The notes below the pieces were generated by a model, which worked only from the letters and a program-made list of their open reading frames with translations, did no database searches and had not been told where the DNA came from. From Cylindrotheca closterium (lineage: Eukaryota; Bacillariophyta; Bacillariophyceae; Bacillariales; Bacillariaceae), in assembly GCA_933822405.4 (NCBI GenBank), contig CAKOGP040002091.1, positions 305,889-369,888 of the forward strand: DNA of 64,000 nucleotides. Direction: 5' to 3'. Shown one piece after another: positions 10,514 through 21,834 of the stretch. The position numbers and the translations under genes are program-made. The number at the start of each line of letters is the position of its first letter. The first letter of the stretch is position 1.

Positions 10514-13013
10514 ATGGCTTGGTTTTGGGGTAGCAAATCGCAAGACGACGAAGAGTATGATAGTGATGATTATACGGATGGAGAATACTCGGATGAAGAA
10601 TACGAAGAGTACACGGATGAGGAAGCAGAAGAGGAAGCAGGAGAAGTTGCAGAAGTTGGAGACCAACCTAAAACTGGGGGCGGTGAACCAGATGATGACA
10701 AGAAGGTAGAGGCAAACGAGACTGTGGGCCAAAAGAAAGAGGAAGACAAAGACGAAGGAGAGGAAGATGAGGAAAGCTATGTTGAAGTAACTGAAGAGGA
10801 CGCTGCTTCAGCTGCTGCTAAAGTTGCTGAAGACCAACCCAAAGAAGAGGAGCCTAATAAGGAAAGGAGGAGCAACTCATTGTTGGACAGTGCACTAAGC
10901 TCCGATGACGAAGAAGAAATTAAATCAACTTCATCAATCGTTGAAGAACAAGCCCAGGACAACGAAACTGATGACGCCAAAGCCAATAAGGCTGAAGAAG
11001 CAAATGCCGAGACTACGGAAGAAGATCATGTAGTGCCATCTTCTGCTGTACTAGACGACTCGATGGACGTTGATGACGACAATGATACTGATGATGAGGC
11101 TCAAAAGCCACCATCTGAAGTCCAACCAAATTTTCAGGTCGAAACGGTCAGTAGTGACGATGAGAGTGAATTTAGCGATGATTCCGACGACGACGAAGAA
11201 GAATTGACTTCCTTTGCCGACAAGCAGTCCATGTTGTTGCTTGCGGCAGAGCACGACCGGGTGGACATTCTAAAGGCCATTCTGACGGAAGATACGGACG
11301 ATGATAAGAATGCCTTGATGAATTCTGGTATTCCGCCGCTCCATGTGGCCATTTCCTTTGGGTCCACCAATACCACACAATCCTTGTTACGAATGGGAGC
11401 CGACCCGAGCATTCGTCCCAATGTCGATGAAGTCAAGAAACAATACAAGAGCAACGAAAGCAAAGTTGAAATTAAAAACATGGGACGCTTTAATGGTATC
11501 TCGGCTTGGGAACTAGCCTTTGGCAACGAGGCATATGCCAAGCTGGAAGCCTCTGGAATGTCACAGAGGTCGAGTTGGGTGTTTGGATCCGCCATCAAGC
11601 CTGTGGACGATGATGAAGAAGACCCAGTCATTTATCCGCTAGATATCCCGCCATCCAAACGAGAGGGTATTCGACATGCATTCACAGCTGAAGCATTGCG
11701 ATGTCTCGGTGGAGATGAATTGGATCGTCTCAATCAACTCTTGGCCAGTGGGATGCCAGCAACCACTGAAATTGCGGAAAAGGATTTGTATCAATGGGCC
11801 GTGGAAATGGGAGCCATGAATTGTGAAGAACATTTACGACCAGTCGAAGCTGCCAAACATGCTGACAGTGAGGAGAATGAGGAAAATAAAGACGACTCTG
11901 GGACAGATACCAATACTACCGACATATCGAATGCACGTGTATTGGACCGCTCCCGGCCGGGAGATGAATCTTGTTCCCAACTTCGCAACAAACTGGTAGA
12001 GCTCAATTCGCTGGCTTCTGCTTTATCAACCTGTGTGGACAATCTTGCCGAGGAAGTTTCGGTCTGCCATGGCTTGCTATTAATGAATGGTGGAGCTTCC
12101 GCATTGGCGTCTCATGTCAAGAGTCTCAAGGCACAAAAGGCAGACAAGGAAGATGAACTCAATGCTGCGTACGACACGCTACAAGCTTCGGAACAGAAAC
12201 TCTCTGTCATTGTGGAAGCTGCTGGAACTGTTGGAAAGGAAATTGTTGCGCTCTCAGATACGGCTCTCAAGAAGCAAGACTCTTCTAATGAAGAGGCAGC
12301 TAGCAATGGCAAAGGTGATGATAATACAACCGATTCAGAGACGGAACGAAAGAAACTGCTTGGACTAATTGCAGCGAGTGAAAACAAGGTACGTCATCGT
12401 TTGTCTTTTAATACTGCTTTCAAGAAACCGAGCATGACGCTGACAATGACTTTCCCTTTTCTACAATTTACAGATCCGCAAACTCCGAGTTTCCATCACT
12501 GACTTATCAGAGGAAAGTGCACGAGACTTGCAGGAGGTGGAACGGCGTGGATTATCAGGAGGCATTGATCTTGTTCGCGGTTTGAGGGATGAAATTCGTG
12601 ACGTCGAGTTTCAGCTGGCGGAAACCAAATCGATGAATGCCACTTGTCAAGCCAAGATAAGTCTCATTCGTGCTAAGGTATCACCCGAGACCAAGCTTCC
12701 TACCACGCCAGTCGCCGTTGCTACGGAAGAATCTGCTTCCCCGATCGAAGAAGGGTCTCTCGCGGCAGAGCCAACCAAGCCTGCCTCGCAGATCATTGCT
12801 ACTGGAGACTCCCAAGCAATTGCCGTTCGAGCCCCAGGAAAACAAGGATTTTTCAGAATAGATCTATGGCAGGTTATATTACGAATTATTGGTATGAACA
12901 GAGCTGCTGACCGACGGGCCGTGGAAGTCGCCCACCGTAGCTGGCAAGACGAGAAGAAAAAGGTTGGGGTTGCCAATAAGCGACCAGAGCCGGTTCATTT
13001 GATGACGGTCTAG
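10514..13013 (+). CDS. Acidic ankyrin-repeat coiled-coil protein
   Basis: Exons 10514-12388 and 12474-13013 give 804 residues. The first ~230 residues are extremely acidic (Glu/Asp/Ser/Ala low complexity), so probably disordered. Next comes a short ankyrin region, with LLLAAEHDRVDILKAIL, then IPPLHVAISFGS and LLRMGADPSIR, followed by FNGISAWELAF. After a linker there is a long heptad-like region rich in Leu, Ala and Glu, continuing into the second exon (TDLSEESARDLQEVE and beyond), which reads as coiled coil. There is no signal peptide or membrane segment. The design suggests a cytosolic or nuclear scaffold. I cannot match it to a named family, and the acidic N-terminus limits any assignment. 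Confidence 0.75.
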
Positions 13014-13134
13014 CTAGTAGCGATAGTGTAGGAACCATGCGTGACACTCTTGAATACAATCATTCAACTGATGATATAAGCTTTGGTTCAGAGACCTAAC
13101 GCTTGTTTCATGCCAGATGACCTCTCATAGTTTC

Positions 13135-13932
13135 TCAGTTGAGAGGTTGCTCTAGAATGAATAAACTCGGGGTTTCCATGATTCGAATCAATTTTTCCTT
13201 TCCGTTTTCATCCGTCACTTTTCCAATGAACTTGACCTTCCATGATCCTCCTAGAAATGAATGAATGAATGAATAAGTAAATAAATCGAGGTTAGCATCG
13301 ACATGTTGAGTGAGCCATAACGATCTTGTCAAAACTTGTGAAATGGAAACTTCTCTTCACTTACCACCACCGACTTCCTTTTGCACCACTGTTTTGCCGA
13401 ATAGAGACACCGTTGTCTCCAAAAAGCTGACCTTGATCACAGAATCACTCTTGACTTCTCGTTTTGCCCTTAGCGCAATTTGGAGTGGTCCAAACTTGAC
13501 TCGATTGCAAAAGATTTCACCTTCTTCAAAGAACTGGGTGACCTTGCCCACAGCATTGCCAAACAGGCGACCCGAGGAGCCACCCGGTGCCGCACTGTAC
13601 AAGAGTTTGTGCTCTCCCAGCAACGGAACTTGTGCCGGTCTGGAATCGGAGAGTGGAATGGCCAGTTTCGAAAGATCCTCCAGTTTCAATCGTTCTTCTT
13701 CGGTCGCCAAAGAGCCCACTTGACCCACTTGGGAGACTGCCGAAAGCAAATCTTGAATTTTCTCATCTCGCTGGACCGACGACGACACAGCAGCAGCAGC
13801 AGCAGCGTCATTCTTCTTGGTAGTAGCAATCAAGTTGAGACTTGTGGCACTGCTAACAGCCCATGATGGCGGAAGAGAGTGCTCTTGTTTTCCCAAGTTG
13901 AATAGGATGAAAAGATTGGGAAGAACTTTCAT
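13135..13932 (-). CDS. PAP/fibrillin family plastid lipid-associated protein
   Basis: Exons 13932-13365 and 13250-13135 give 227 residues. The mature part has the PAP/fibrillin pattern: an N-terminal helix (LLSAVS...), a PLLGEHKLLYSAAPGGSSGRLFG core, a GEIFCNRVKFGPLQIALRA strand region and a C-terminal W.VKFIGKV...RIMETPSLFILE block where family members end in a short conserved motif. Fibrillins coat plastoglobules and thylakoid margins and are lipocalin-like. The N-terminus starts hydrophobic (MKVLPNLFILFNL), compatible with the signal part of a plastid presequence, though the Phe cleavage motif is not obvious. A homopolymeric Ala run (GCA/GCT triplets near 13790-13810) sits in the linker. 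The gene is divergent from the ferredoxin-like gene. Confidence 0.85.
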
Positions 13933-14265
13933 TGTTGCAGGTATACTATTTTAACTTTGGGAAACTTGGTCGTTTTGGAAGAATATAATGTGTTGTGTTG
14001 GCATTATAGTTCATGCCACGTTAGGTCATGTTGAGTCGCCCCAGTCGAACGGCTTCGTCCACGTCAGATTATTCATTTTAGACACGTCAATCAAATCATC
14101 GAACCCTACGCGTTTCCACCGCACCAATAACGCATGTGACAAATCCAGAAATTCTACTGTACTGTACGATACACATCAACTGTTCGTTCGTCACAAAAAG
14201 CTACAAAACTTGCATTCAAACGTTTTCACCACCACCAATATACACAAATACATTGCTCATCAATC
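13933..14265. promoter_or_regulatory. Divergent promoter region, fibrillin and ferredoxin-like genes
   Basis: 333 bp between two genes that both appear to make plastid proteins. No coding signal. Shared control is possible but only inferred from the arrangement. Confidence 0.4.
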
Positions 14266-14803
14266 ATGAAGACCTTCTTTACCATCCTGATTACTCTTAT
14301 CATCTGCCTTTCCGCCGAGGCTTTCACAACCTCTACTACCACCAACGCGGCAGCACTTCCTCCAACCCAAGCTTCTTGGACGACCTCCTCCTCTACTAGT
14401 CTGCAAATGACAGTCTTGAGCTACAACGGTAAAAAGAAGGATTTCAAGGCCGGATCCCCATTAAAGACTGCCGTTGCACAGTTGGGTGTCAAGCCAAGAT
14501 ATTCTTGCAAAAAGTAAGTAGGTTCTTGATGTTGTTTATGTGTGTATAGAAGAGGATATTCCATTTTGGCCTCCGTCATCTCACGACTTAGCTTTTTCTG
14601 TGTTTTTTTTGTTTTTTGTGTGTGTGTCCATTACCACCACCACCATTATCACCACCACCAACACGACGAATCACAACAGGGGAGAATGTGCCACTTGTCA
14701 AATCAGTTTGGCCGGTAGAATGACCAAACCCTGCGTCGCCAAGGTCCCACCAGAACCCACTTTGAAGTCTCTCAAGGAGAAGGGATTGGAAATCAAGGCC
14801 TAA
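14266..14803 (+). CDS. Plastid-targeted 2Fe-2S ferredoxin-like protein
   Basis: Exons 14266-14513 and 14680-14803 give 123 residues. A signal peptide ends in SAEAFTT, the diatom plastid cleavage motif with Phe, followed by a Ser/Thr-rich transit stretch. The mature part (about 70 residues) contains SCKKGECATC with a fourth Cys eleven residues later in TKPCVAK. The order C-x4-C-x2-C fits the 2Fe-2S ferredoxin fold, but the last Cys is much closer than the ~29 residues of plant-type ferredoxin, so this is a short divergent type. It should be a small stromal or thylakoid-associated electron carrier; its partners are unknown. The intron splits the cluster-binding loop at Lys. The intron carries T-rich and CCA-rich simple sequence. 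Confidence 0.82.
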
Positions 14804-15297
14804 TAACCATCCATCATCAAGTTGCAATTTGACAATGGTGTTTTTCAACTACATACAAGATGCTACAGTAATAAAAGAGATGTCTGTTTTTTGGAAATGG
14901 AATTTTGGGAGGAAATAAAACATGGTTTACATGCGCGCTACAGATTTAATCTTGGCATGAGCAGCACGTCGCAGAAACGACTGTGCATGCAAAGATTTTT
15001 ATATTAGACAATGGGAGAGCAGTCCTACGATTGATTCAATGGATCGTTCCATTACTTCTTTCATTTTTTGATAATATATGTTAGAGTACACGTCTAGTAG
15101 TACGCAAATGCACTATGCAACCTCAGTTGTCGCAAACACCCATGTCTTTCCAGCATTCATTCTTCGTACAGTACAGTACAATACAGTACTAGGAGCCTCT
15201 CCTCCAATACACGGCTTGATATCTTTCATTCTGGGCTCCCCAAACAAACCTCCTACTATAGATGATGTATTATAATAATGTCTTTTTTTTTTTAATT
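14804..15297. other. Gap between convergent genes
   Basis: Contains 3' untranslated sequence of both neighbours. A GTACAGTACAGTACA cluster lies at 15166-15190. No gene is visible. A T-run at 15283-15294 lies next to the end of the downstream gene. Confidence 0.45.
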
Positions 15298-16509
15298 TTA
15301 AAATTGAAATTGCCGTCGGACTCGTACATCGGCCGCCAGTTGCTTCCAGGTCGTCCCCACCAAGGGCAATCGCACATCGGTCACCCATTTCCCCGTCGGC
15401 GTCAAATCCGTCCAGGTCATTTGAATGGCCTTGGTGGGATCCACCAAGGTCCTGAGACTACCCGAATTCAGTTTGAGATCCCATTGGTAGGTAATCTTGG
15501 CATTGTACAAGGAGATTTCGGGAGCAATGACGTGGCTGAATTTTAAGTATAGTGTAGTGTAGTATAGTGTAGTGCAGTGTAGCAGAGAAGAAGAAAGGAG
15601 TAGAAACAAAAAAAAATAAGTAGTTGAGAAGACATTCCATGCGAAACAAATCAAAAACAGCCAAACCACATTAAAACGTACCGATCATCCAAGGCGTGAA
15701 CTATCTTCAAGGTAGGATTGTGATGTTCCAAATGAAGGACCGTCTTGGTTTGTTGCGTACTGGTAGTCGCTTCAAACTTGCACGAGGGTTGATGCCTCGT
15801 CAAATCGTATTGGGGCGTGATGCGAATCCCACCCAGGGCGCCGTATTGCCAATCGTCGGGCGACTGCCAACAACCTTTTACTGCCGCCAATCCCTGATTG
15901 GCCAGCACCTTGGCCAACAATTGACAGGGTCCCTTTTGGACTTGGACCAGCAAGGTTTTCAAATTGCGCGACAAATTCCAAATGGGTTGAATTTGAAGAT
16001 TCGTGTCAATGCTGGGAACTTGAATGGATGCCATGGCCTCGAGTTGGGTGGGCATTGGGATTTTTTGTTGTTGTTGCTGCGCAAGCGCATGGTCGTACAT
16101 TGCCGAGACGCTGAGGGATTCCCACGCGGGAGCCCAATATGGCAAGGGTTTGCCTTTACTCGCCAAGGTCCAGGACAAGTTGGGTTTGAGATTGTAAATG
16201 TTGAACCACTTTGCCTTGGCAACACTAGCAGGATCATCGGTTGCCGTTGTCATTTCGTCCAGTGGATCTCTCAATGTGAGGGTCTATCGTAATAAATGGC
16301 AGACGTCATGGTAATAAGGAGCAGAAGGAATATGTTAGCAAGAGGTTGGTTCAAAAGAAAAAGGTCATCATCATGGTCATTGCCGCGTTTTTTTTTCGTA
16401 CCAAAACCGGGCCTTGCATTTGAAATCGAGCATTTACAAAAAGTGAATCATCAGACAGGAAACAATTCAATGCTAGAAATAAGTAGCATAATGATCGAAA
16501 GTTGTACAT
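15298..16509 (-). CDS. Secreted or organelle protein of unknown family
   Basis: I do not recognise this protein. Three exons, 16509-16402, 16283-15682 and 15535-15298, join in phase to give 315 residues. The long open frame of the middle exon has no ATG start, so the upstream exon is needed. That exon opens with MYNFRSLCYLFLALNCFL, a clear signal peptide. The rest is soluble and strand-rich, with Trp-containing segments (WFNIYNLKPNLSW, YWAPAWESLSV, KITYQWDLKL), and alternating polar/hydrophobic patterns. The protein ends WKQLAADVRVRRQFQF; a final strand with a terminal Phe recalls the beta-signal of outer-membrane barrel proteins, so a plastid-envelope barrel is one guess. A lumenal or stromal beta-rich protein is equally possible. 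Confidence 0.65.
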
Positions 16510-16872
16510 ATTGATAATGTCTTTGTCGAAGGCTCTATTATTTGATTTTGTAGCTGATGGTTGTTTCTTTCGCACTACTGTATGTTGTTGATGATGATGA
16601 TGATGATGTTGACATTCAAAAGTTGAAAATCCAAAAAGGTGTCAATCACTGATGAGCTGACGGACAGATGAAGATTGAAGATGCACCAAACGTACCCGGA
16701 AGTATTAGTAATATCTGAATCTCTGAATAAAATTGCATGCCGCGCCCAAATCAATTTTGCTCCAACGCGCCAGCCAGTCTGCAAAACATCTGCAAAACCA
16801 AAGTCCACACCACAAAACGGATCAAAACAAGTACCGGTACAGTACTGTAACAGACATTCGGTCTCATAGAGC
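16510..16872. promoter_or_regulatory. Divergent promoter region, unknown gene and primase-helicase
   Basis: 363 bp between divergent starts. Holds a GAT triplet run on the plus strand (near 16590-16610) and a GTACCGGTACAGTACTGTA palindrome cluster at 16831-16849, only 25-40 bp upstream of the primase-helicase ATG. Confidence 0.45.
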
Positions 16873-19818
16873 ATGTTGCGCTCATTATCCTCCAGGGCGA
16901 ACACTCGAGTCGCCTCTCATAGACCCGCTCGTCGGGTGACTTCCTTATTGGTGAAGAATCGATCGATACTGACAGCAGCAACAACGACAACAACGGCATC
17001 GTCATCGTCATCTTCGTCAGCACATCAGAATCATTGTCATCCTTCCATCCATAACACTCTGCTTGGTCCTCAGCATTTTCAGTTTGCCAACGATGGCCGC
17101 ATTTTCGGATTGCATCATGATCATCAAATAGCAGCAACAATAACAGCAACAGCAACAACAACACGTCGATGTTATTCCACCGTGTTAGCCTCCAGTTGCA
17201 GTGGAAGTCACTTTCCAACCAGCAGCAGCTCCAGCAATGGTGATGATGATACTACAAGCAACACGTTCCAGGTTCCTGCACATCATTCCAACCACAGACG
17301 ACAACAAATACGCAACAAGGTGTTTGTTAGTCGGCACAATCAATCGTTAAATGTCACTTCCGATGCCATTGTACAATATTGCAACAGTCACAACATTGAC
17401 ACTTCCGGCCACCGGACCACCATGACTCATGTCATTCTCAAGGAATGTCCCTTTTGTTCCAAACCCACTGGTGGCAAAGCTTCCAACCAATACAAGTTAT
17501 ATATTCAAATTGGGGGAGGTGCCTATTTTTGTCATCGCTGTGGCGCCAGTGGATCTTGGTACGACCTAAAGTCGACCGTCGGCGGTTATTCGATTGACAC
17601 CATGATGGGTGCTGGTGCTGCTGGTACTGCTGCCAATACGGCTGCTGCGGGTCCAGTGGGTGCTAGTGGCGAATACCTACCACATCAATCATCACGCAAT
17701 GGCGTATACTCGAGTCCCACCATGGCCCAAGCACCACCACCCACTAGCCTCCAATTCAAGACAGGCAATGGAGGAGGGGTTGGTGGTGAACGTGGTGGTG
17801 GACGACCAGCAAACAATTCTCCAGCTGCTGCTGCTGCTGTACAACCACTTCCCATGCCCAAGGCTCGATTGAGTGGATATTACTCGTCCCGTCTTTTGGA
17901 TCCCCAAAACGAGCAAAATGAGGTTTTGAAATATTTGCAAGACGAGCGTGGCCTCAATCGCAAGACCTTGCGGCAATACGGCGTGGGCCGGGCCAATTAT
18001 CAATTTCCCTCGGACCAGGGAGGTTACCAATCGGCCGAATGCGTCACCTTTCCATGGATCATGCGAACTTCGGAGGTGCAAGAACAAGAAGCCTTGCGTG
18101 GAGTCACCTTGCCCTTGCACGACGAAACGGCACAAGCAAAGGATGCCAAGACAAAGAACGAGACCAACAACAACAAGAACAACAACAACAACAACAGCAC
18201 CAAAAAGGCCAAGGATGCTGCCAAGGATGCGGCAGACGAAAACGAAACTTCAGAATCAGAAACAACCACCACCACAACTGCAGCCGACAAGTTGCTCACG
18301 CGCCGCATCAAAGTACGTGCCGTCGACAACAAATCCTGGCAACGCTTGGATCCCGCCGGTGGAGGTTGGGGCCTCTTTGGATGGCACACGGTCCCTCCTG
18401 GCAGCAACGAAATTGTCGTGACCGAAGGCGAATACGACGCCATGGCGGTCCATCAAGCCACGGGCCAATATGCGGTCAGTCTGCCGAATGGTTGTCGGTC
18501 TCTGCCGCTCCAAGTCTTGCCGCTCTTGGAACAATTTGACAAGATTTATCTCTGGATGGACAGCGATCTGCCAGGACAGGAGGGAGCCGAACAATTTGCC
18601 AAGAAATTGGGAATCAATCGATGCTATTTGGTCAAGACCAGTCTAGCCAAGGATGCCAATGAAGCTCTATTGAAGGGTTTGGATTTGAATGCCATGTTGC
18701 AAGACGCCAAGCTCGTGCCACACGAACGCATCTTGACCTTTGCCGACCTACGACAAGATGTCTTGCACGAATTGTTGCAACCGGAACTGTACATGGGGTC
18801 GCCCGTTCCTTCCTTGCCAGGATTCACCAAACTCATCAAAGGATTTCGACGGGGCGAAGTGACGGTATTGACGGGACCAACAGGATCCGGTGAGTTACAT
18901 TTAATTCGTTTGCTACATGGTGGTGGTGGTTTGTTTGTTTGTTTGTTTTCTATTTTGGGTGCACACAACTCTAACAGTCTTGGATCGTTCATCGCAGGCA
19001 AGACCACTTTTTTGGGACAAGTGTCACTGGACTTGGCAGAGCAGGGCTGCAATGTCCTATGGGGATCCTTCGAAATCAAGAATACCCGGCTGCTGCACAA
19101 ACTTCTCAAACAATTTGCTCGAAATCCACTCCCCGATCACAAGGATGCCAATGCTTCGGAACTACTGGGAGCCCTCGCGGATCGATTTCAGAATTTGCCC
19201 TTGTATTTCATGAAGTTTCATGGAGGATCGGAAGTGGACGAAGTCTTGGATGCCATGGAGTACGCAGTCTATGTCAATGATGTGGAACATATCATTCTGG
19301 ACAATATGCAATTCATGATTACCCGGCAGACCAACAATTCCAAGTTTGACAAGTTTGATATTCAAGACATGGCGATTGAAAAGTTTCGAAAGTTTGCCAC
19401 CGAACACAACGTCCACTTGAGCTTGGTGGTGCATCCACGCAAAGAAGACGAGGCTTCCAAATTGAGCATTAGTTCCTTCTTTGGATCCGCCAAGGCTACT
19501 CAAGAAGCCGACACTGTTCTCATTTTGCAGAACGATGGCCGACGCAAGTACATTGACGTCAAGAAGAATCGATTCGATGGTACTCTGGGATATTCACCAT
19601 TGTACTTTGAAGCCAAAAGTGGACGGTATGTGGAAACAGATGGAGGATACAATTCGGGTGGACCAGGCCAACAGCAGCAGCAACATCAGCAACAACAACC
19701 ACAAAAGATTGAATTCGCACCACCACGAAAGGCATGGAATATGAAGCAAGAACCTGAAGAACCGGAGCCACCAAATCTTGCCAACCATTGGACCGAGTCC
19801 CTTGGCCTACCCCCATAG
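16873..19818 (+). CDS. Twinkle-like organelle primase-helicase
   Basis: Exons 16873-18889 and 18998-19818 give 945 residues. The N-terminus is Arg/Ser/Ala-rich and free of acidic residues, as in mitochondrial presequences; dual targeting is possible. A CHC2-type zinc ribbon (ECPFC at about residue 193, FCHRC at about 218) precedes a Gly/Ala/Pro-rich linker. A TOPRIM domain follows (VVTEGEYDAMAVH, then WMDSDLPG). The RecA-type helicase has Walker A GPTGSGKTT, GSFEIKN, a Walker B-like IILDNMQF and a HPRKEDE motif. Both primase motifs are intact, unlike in animal Twinkle, so primase plus helicase activity for organelle DNA replication is likely. The intron interrupts Walker A, is 108 bp and has no stop, so unspliced RNA would stay in frame with a broken P-loop. 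The C-terminal tail is Gln-rich. Confidence 0.92.
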   Translation: MLRSLSSRANTRVASHRPARRVTSLLVKNRSILTAATTTTTASSSSSSSAHQNHCHPSIHNTLLGPQHFQFANDGRIFGLHHDHQIAATITATATTTRRCYSTVLASSCSGSHFPTSSSSSNGDDDTTSNTFQVPAHHSNHRRQQIRNKVFVSRHNQSLNVTSDAIVQYCNSHNIDTSGHRTTMTHVILKECPFCSKPTGGKASNQYKLYIQIGGGAYFCHRCGASGSWYDLKSTVGGYSIDTMMGAGAAGTAANTAAAGPVGASGEYLPHQSSRNGVYSSPTMAQAPPPTSLQFKTGNGGGVGGERGGGRPANNSPAAAAAVQPLPMPKARLSGYYSSRLLDPQNEQNEVLKYLQDERGLNRKTLRQYGVGRANYQFPSDQGGYQSAECVTFPWIMRTSEVQEQEALRGVTLPLHDETAQAKDAKTKNETNNNKNNNNNNSTKKAKDAAKDAADENETSESETTTTTTAADKLLTRRIKVRAVDNKSWQRLDPAGGGWGLFGWHTVPPGSNEIVVTEGEYDAMAVHQATGQYAVSLPNGCRSLPLQVLPLLEQFDKIYLWMDSDLPGQEGAEQFAKKLGINRCYLVKTSLAKDANEALLKGLDLNAMLQDAKLVPHERILTFADLRQDVLHELLQPELYMGSPVPSLPGFTKLIKGFRRGEVTVLTGPTGSGELHLIRLLHGGGGLFVCLFSILGAHNSNSLGSFIAGKTTFLGQVSLDLAEQGCNVLWGSFEIKNTRLLHKLLKQFARNPLPDHKDANASELLGALADRFQNLPLYFMKFHGGSEVDEVLDAMEYAVYVNDVEHIILDNMQFMITRQTNNSKFDKFDIQDMAIEKFRKFATEHNVHLSLVVHPRKEDEASKLSISSFFGSAKATQEADTVLILQNDGRRKYIDVKKNRFDGTLGYSPLYFEAKSGRYVETDGGYNSGGPGQQQQQHQQQQPQKIEFAPPRKAWNMKQEPEEPEPPNLANHWTESLGLPP

Positions 19819-20071
19819 ACGACATCGCAATTGAAAATGTATCAAAACAAAACAGATAAAACATGTAATTACATATATATTATGATAGACCAACTTCCCT
19901 TCGAATCATTCATTGACACTTCATTGACACTTCTAACCATGTATACATCAACTCATTTACTGACGCAACTATTCATTTATTCACTCATTGATTCACTCAT
20001 TTTTTCTTTTATTCACAGGTACACTATAATACCAGTTCCCTATACACACGCACTTTGTCTGCTTCTTTTTC

Positions 20072-21409
20072 TTACAATGGCTGGAAAACAAGCTTGCTGC
20101 TATTCATTTTGCCTTCAGCCTGCTTCTTTTTGCGGCTACTAGGTTTCTTGACCAATTCTCTGGTATTGCTGGGCGATTGCCCACCATTCTCTTTACGTTT
20201 GCTTTTCTCCTTTGATAGCTTCTTCTTGCTACTGGGCTGTTCCAAATCGTTTGCAAGCCCAGTCTCAATATCTCTTTTGCTCTTCTTCTTGCCTTTCTTG
20301 AGGCTACTGTGCTGGTGCTTCATCCCGTCTCGGTCACTTCCCCCAACAAAGGAATTGCTCTTGTCACTGCGTCGACTGCTACTCTTCTTGTTGTCGTCTC
20401 GTCGGCCACTTCCTCCAACGAAAGAATTGTTTTTGTCACTGCGTCGACTGCTGTTCTTTTTGGGCGACTCAAGGTCATCAAAGGGGTTACTGCTCTTGGT
20501 GCTAGCGTTACTAGTGTTGGCAATCAGTTTTTCTTCAATCGCCACCTCTCTGGGCCGGCCACCCAGAACGGGCAGCTTGTAGCACCCAAGCACACCCGAA
20601 AAGAGGACAAAGAGACCCAAAAAGTACCAGACAAAGAATGACAATCCCATTCCAACGAAATACGCCACGACGAATCCAAAGTCATCAGCACTTTGGTAAT
20701 TATCCAAGTCGGCGACCGCGTCTGCCTCCGCCGAGCCATCATTCGCAATCGCCACCTTTAGACAGACCACAAAGATTGACAACGCAATGATCAAAATGAC
20801 AAAGATCCGAACAAAGGTCTTTCCAAAGCTAGGACAGCGGCAAAATGATGGTGCAGACTCCATGCACCCTCCCTCTCGCATGCAAGAGCATGCTGCAATG
20901 TGCCAGACGAACAAGTTGTAGGCGGTGTGGATTCCTCCTCCAACCGTCCACAGTGATAGCATGCCCGACGTCAATTCCCATCCCTGTTCGGAACTTCCAA
21001 AGGCGAGCAATGTCTTTTGGTATGACGGATACTTGATGTAGAGCAATTCAAAGAAGCTTGTCAGTGCTAGGCCAAACACCAAGGTGCCTACCAAAGCAAA
21101 AATCCTCGTTTTTGATCCAATTGGATGCAAATTATGGTGCAGAAAGATACCAAAGACTGGGTGGTTGTTCGCAATGTACTGCGCCAGATCTTGTCTCCAA
21201 TTGTTTCCAGGCAAATGATAACACTGCATTGCCAACAGCGGAACTAGAACCCTGGCAAGATCCCTTTCACGTTGCGATTTTGAAGCATTCTTGTTTTGGC
21301 TTGCATTGTACTCGGCCATTCGTTCTTCATAGTCTTGTTCCCGGAACTCTGCTATTTCATCAATGTCGACGTCGTCAAAGACGCCTCCTAGAAACTTTCC
21401 TTCTCCCAT
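20072..21409 (-). CDS. Four-helix membrane protein with charged C-terminal tail
   Basis: Single-exon gene of 445 residues that I cannot assign to a family. An acidic soluble N-terminus (about 75 residues) leads to a region with four predicted transmembrane segments (roughly 105-127, 147-172, 200-222, 245-275). Between the second and third is a Cys-rich loop (CSCMREGGC...FCRC). After the membrane region comes a long basic/Ser-rich tail with two copies of an SSRRSDK-NSFVGGS motif and several Lys/Arg clusters, which are likely phosphorylation or interaction sites. The HNLHPIGSKTR and GGGIHTAYNLFVWH segments could point to a rhomboid-like membrane fold, but no Ser-His dyad is clear. Membrane topology is well supported; function is not. 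Confidence 0.7.
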   Translation of the reverse strand: MGEGKFLGGVFDDVDIDEIAEFREQDYEERMAEYNASQNKNASKSQRERDLARVLVPLLAMQCYHLPGNNWRQDLAQYIANNHPVFGIFLHHNLHPIGSKTRIFALVGTLVFGLALTSFFELLYIKYPSYQKTLLAFGSSEQGWELTSGMLSLWTVGGGIHTAYNLFVWHIAACSCMREGGCMESAPSFCRCPSFGKTFVRIFVILIIALSIFVVCLKVAIANDGSAEADAVADLDNYQSADDFGFVVAYFVGMGLSFFVWYFLGLFVLFSGVLGCYKLPVLGGRPREVAIEEKLIANTSNASTKSSNPFDDLESPKKNSSRRSDKNNSFVGGSGRRDDNKKSSSRRSDKSNSFVGGSDRDGMKHQHSSLKKGKKKSKRDIETGLANDLEQPSSKKKLSKEKSKRKENGGQSPSNTRELVKKPSSRKKKQAEGKMNSSKLVFQPL

Positions 21410-21834
21410 ATTGAGGTATTTCCCGTTTGGATGTCGGCTGTATGCTGTATGGGTGGGTTAATCGTAACAGAGGTGCATGAAGTATGGTGCTTTAGATCAG
21501 ATCGATTTGAGATTTTCGGAGATGTCAAGATTCAGTTACATGTGCTACGACACGATGGCATGAATTTACCTAGCAAATCGTGATTGATCAGAGGCATGCG
21601 TACTCGCGTGAATTTTCCGCATGTCCCAATCACAAATTCTCAACCAATCACGATCAACAGAAAACTCGAGCGGTGGAAGTGGAACCCGGCAAATAAATAT
21701 TCGCAACTTCGCATTTTTTCATTTTTGAATTCAAAATGTTTGCCGAACGCATCGTCATATTTGTCACATCCGCTAGATACAAGCACACAACTATAATGCC
21801 TCCGTCGGTCTTAGTAGCCGTGGATTGCGTCGCA
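21410..21834. other. Gap upstream of four-helix membrane protein gene
   Basis: No gene seen. It holds the 5' leader and promoter of the membrane-protein gene and the 3' side of the frameshifted gene. AT-rich around 21690-21740. Confidence 0.4.

Noticed and set aside
11134..11631. 165-residue minus-strand open frame opposite the ankyrin gene
   Set aside because: Shadow of the acidic low-complexity coding region; Ser-rich product without features.
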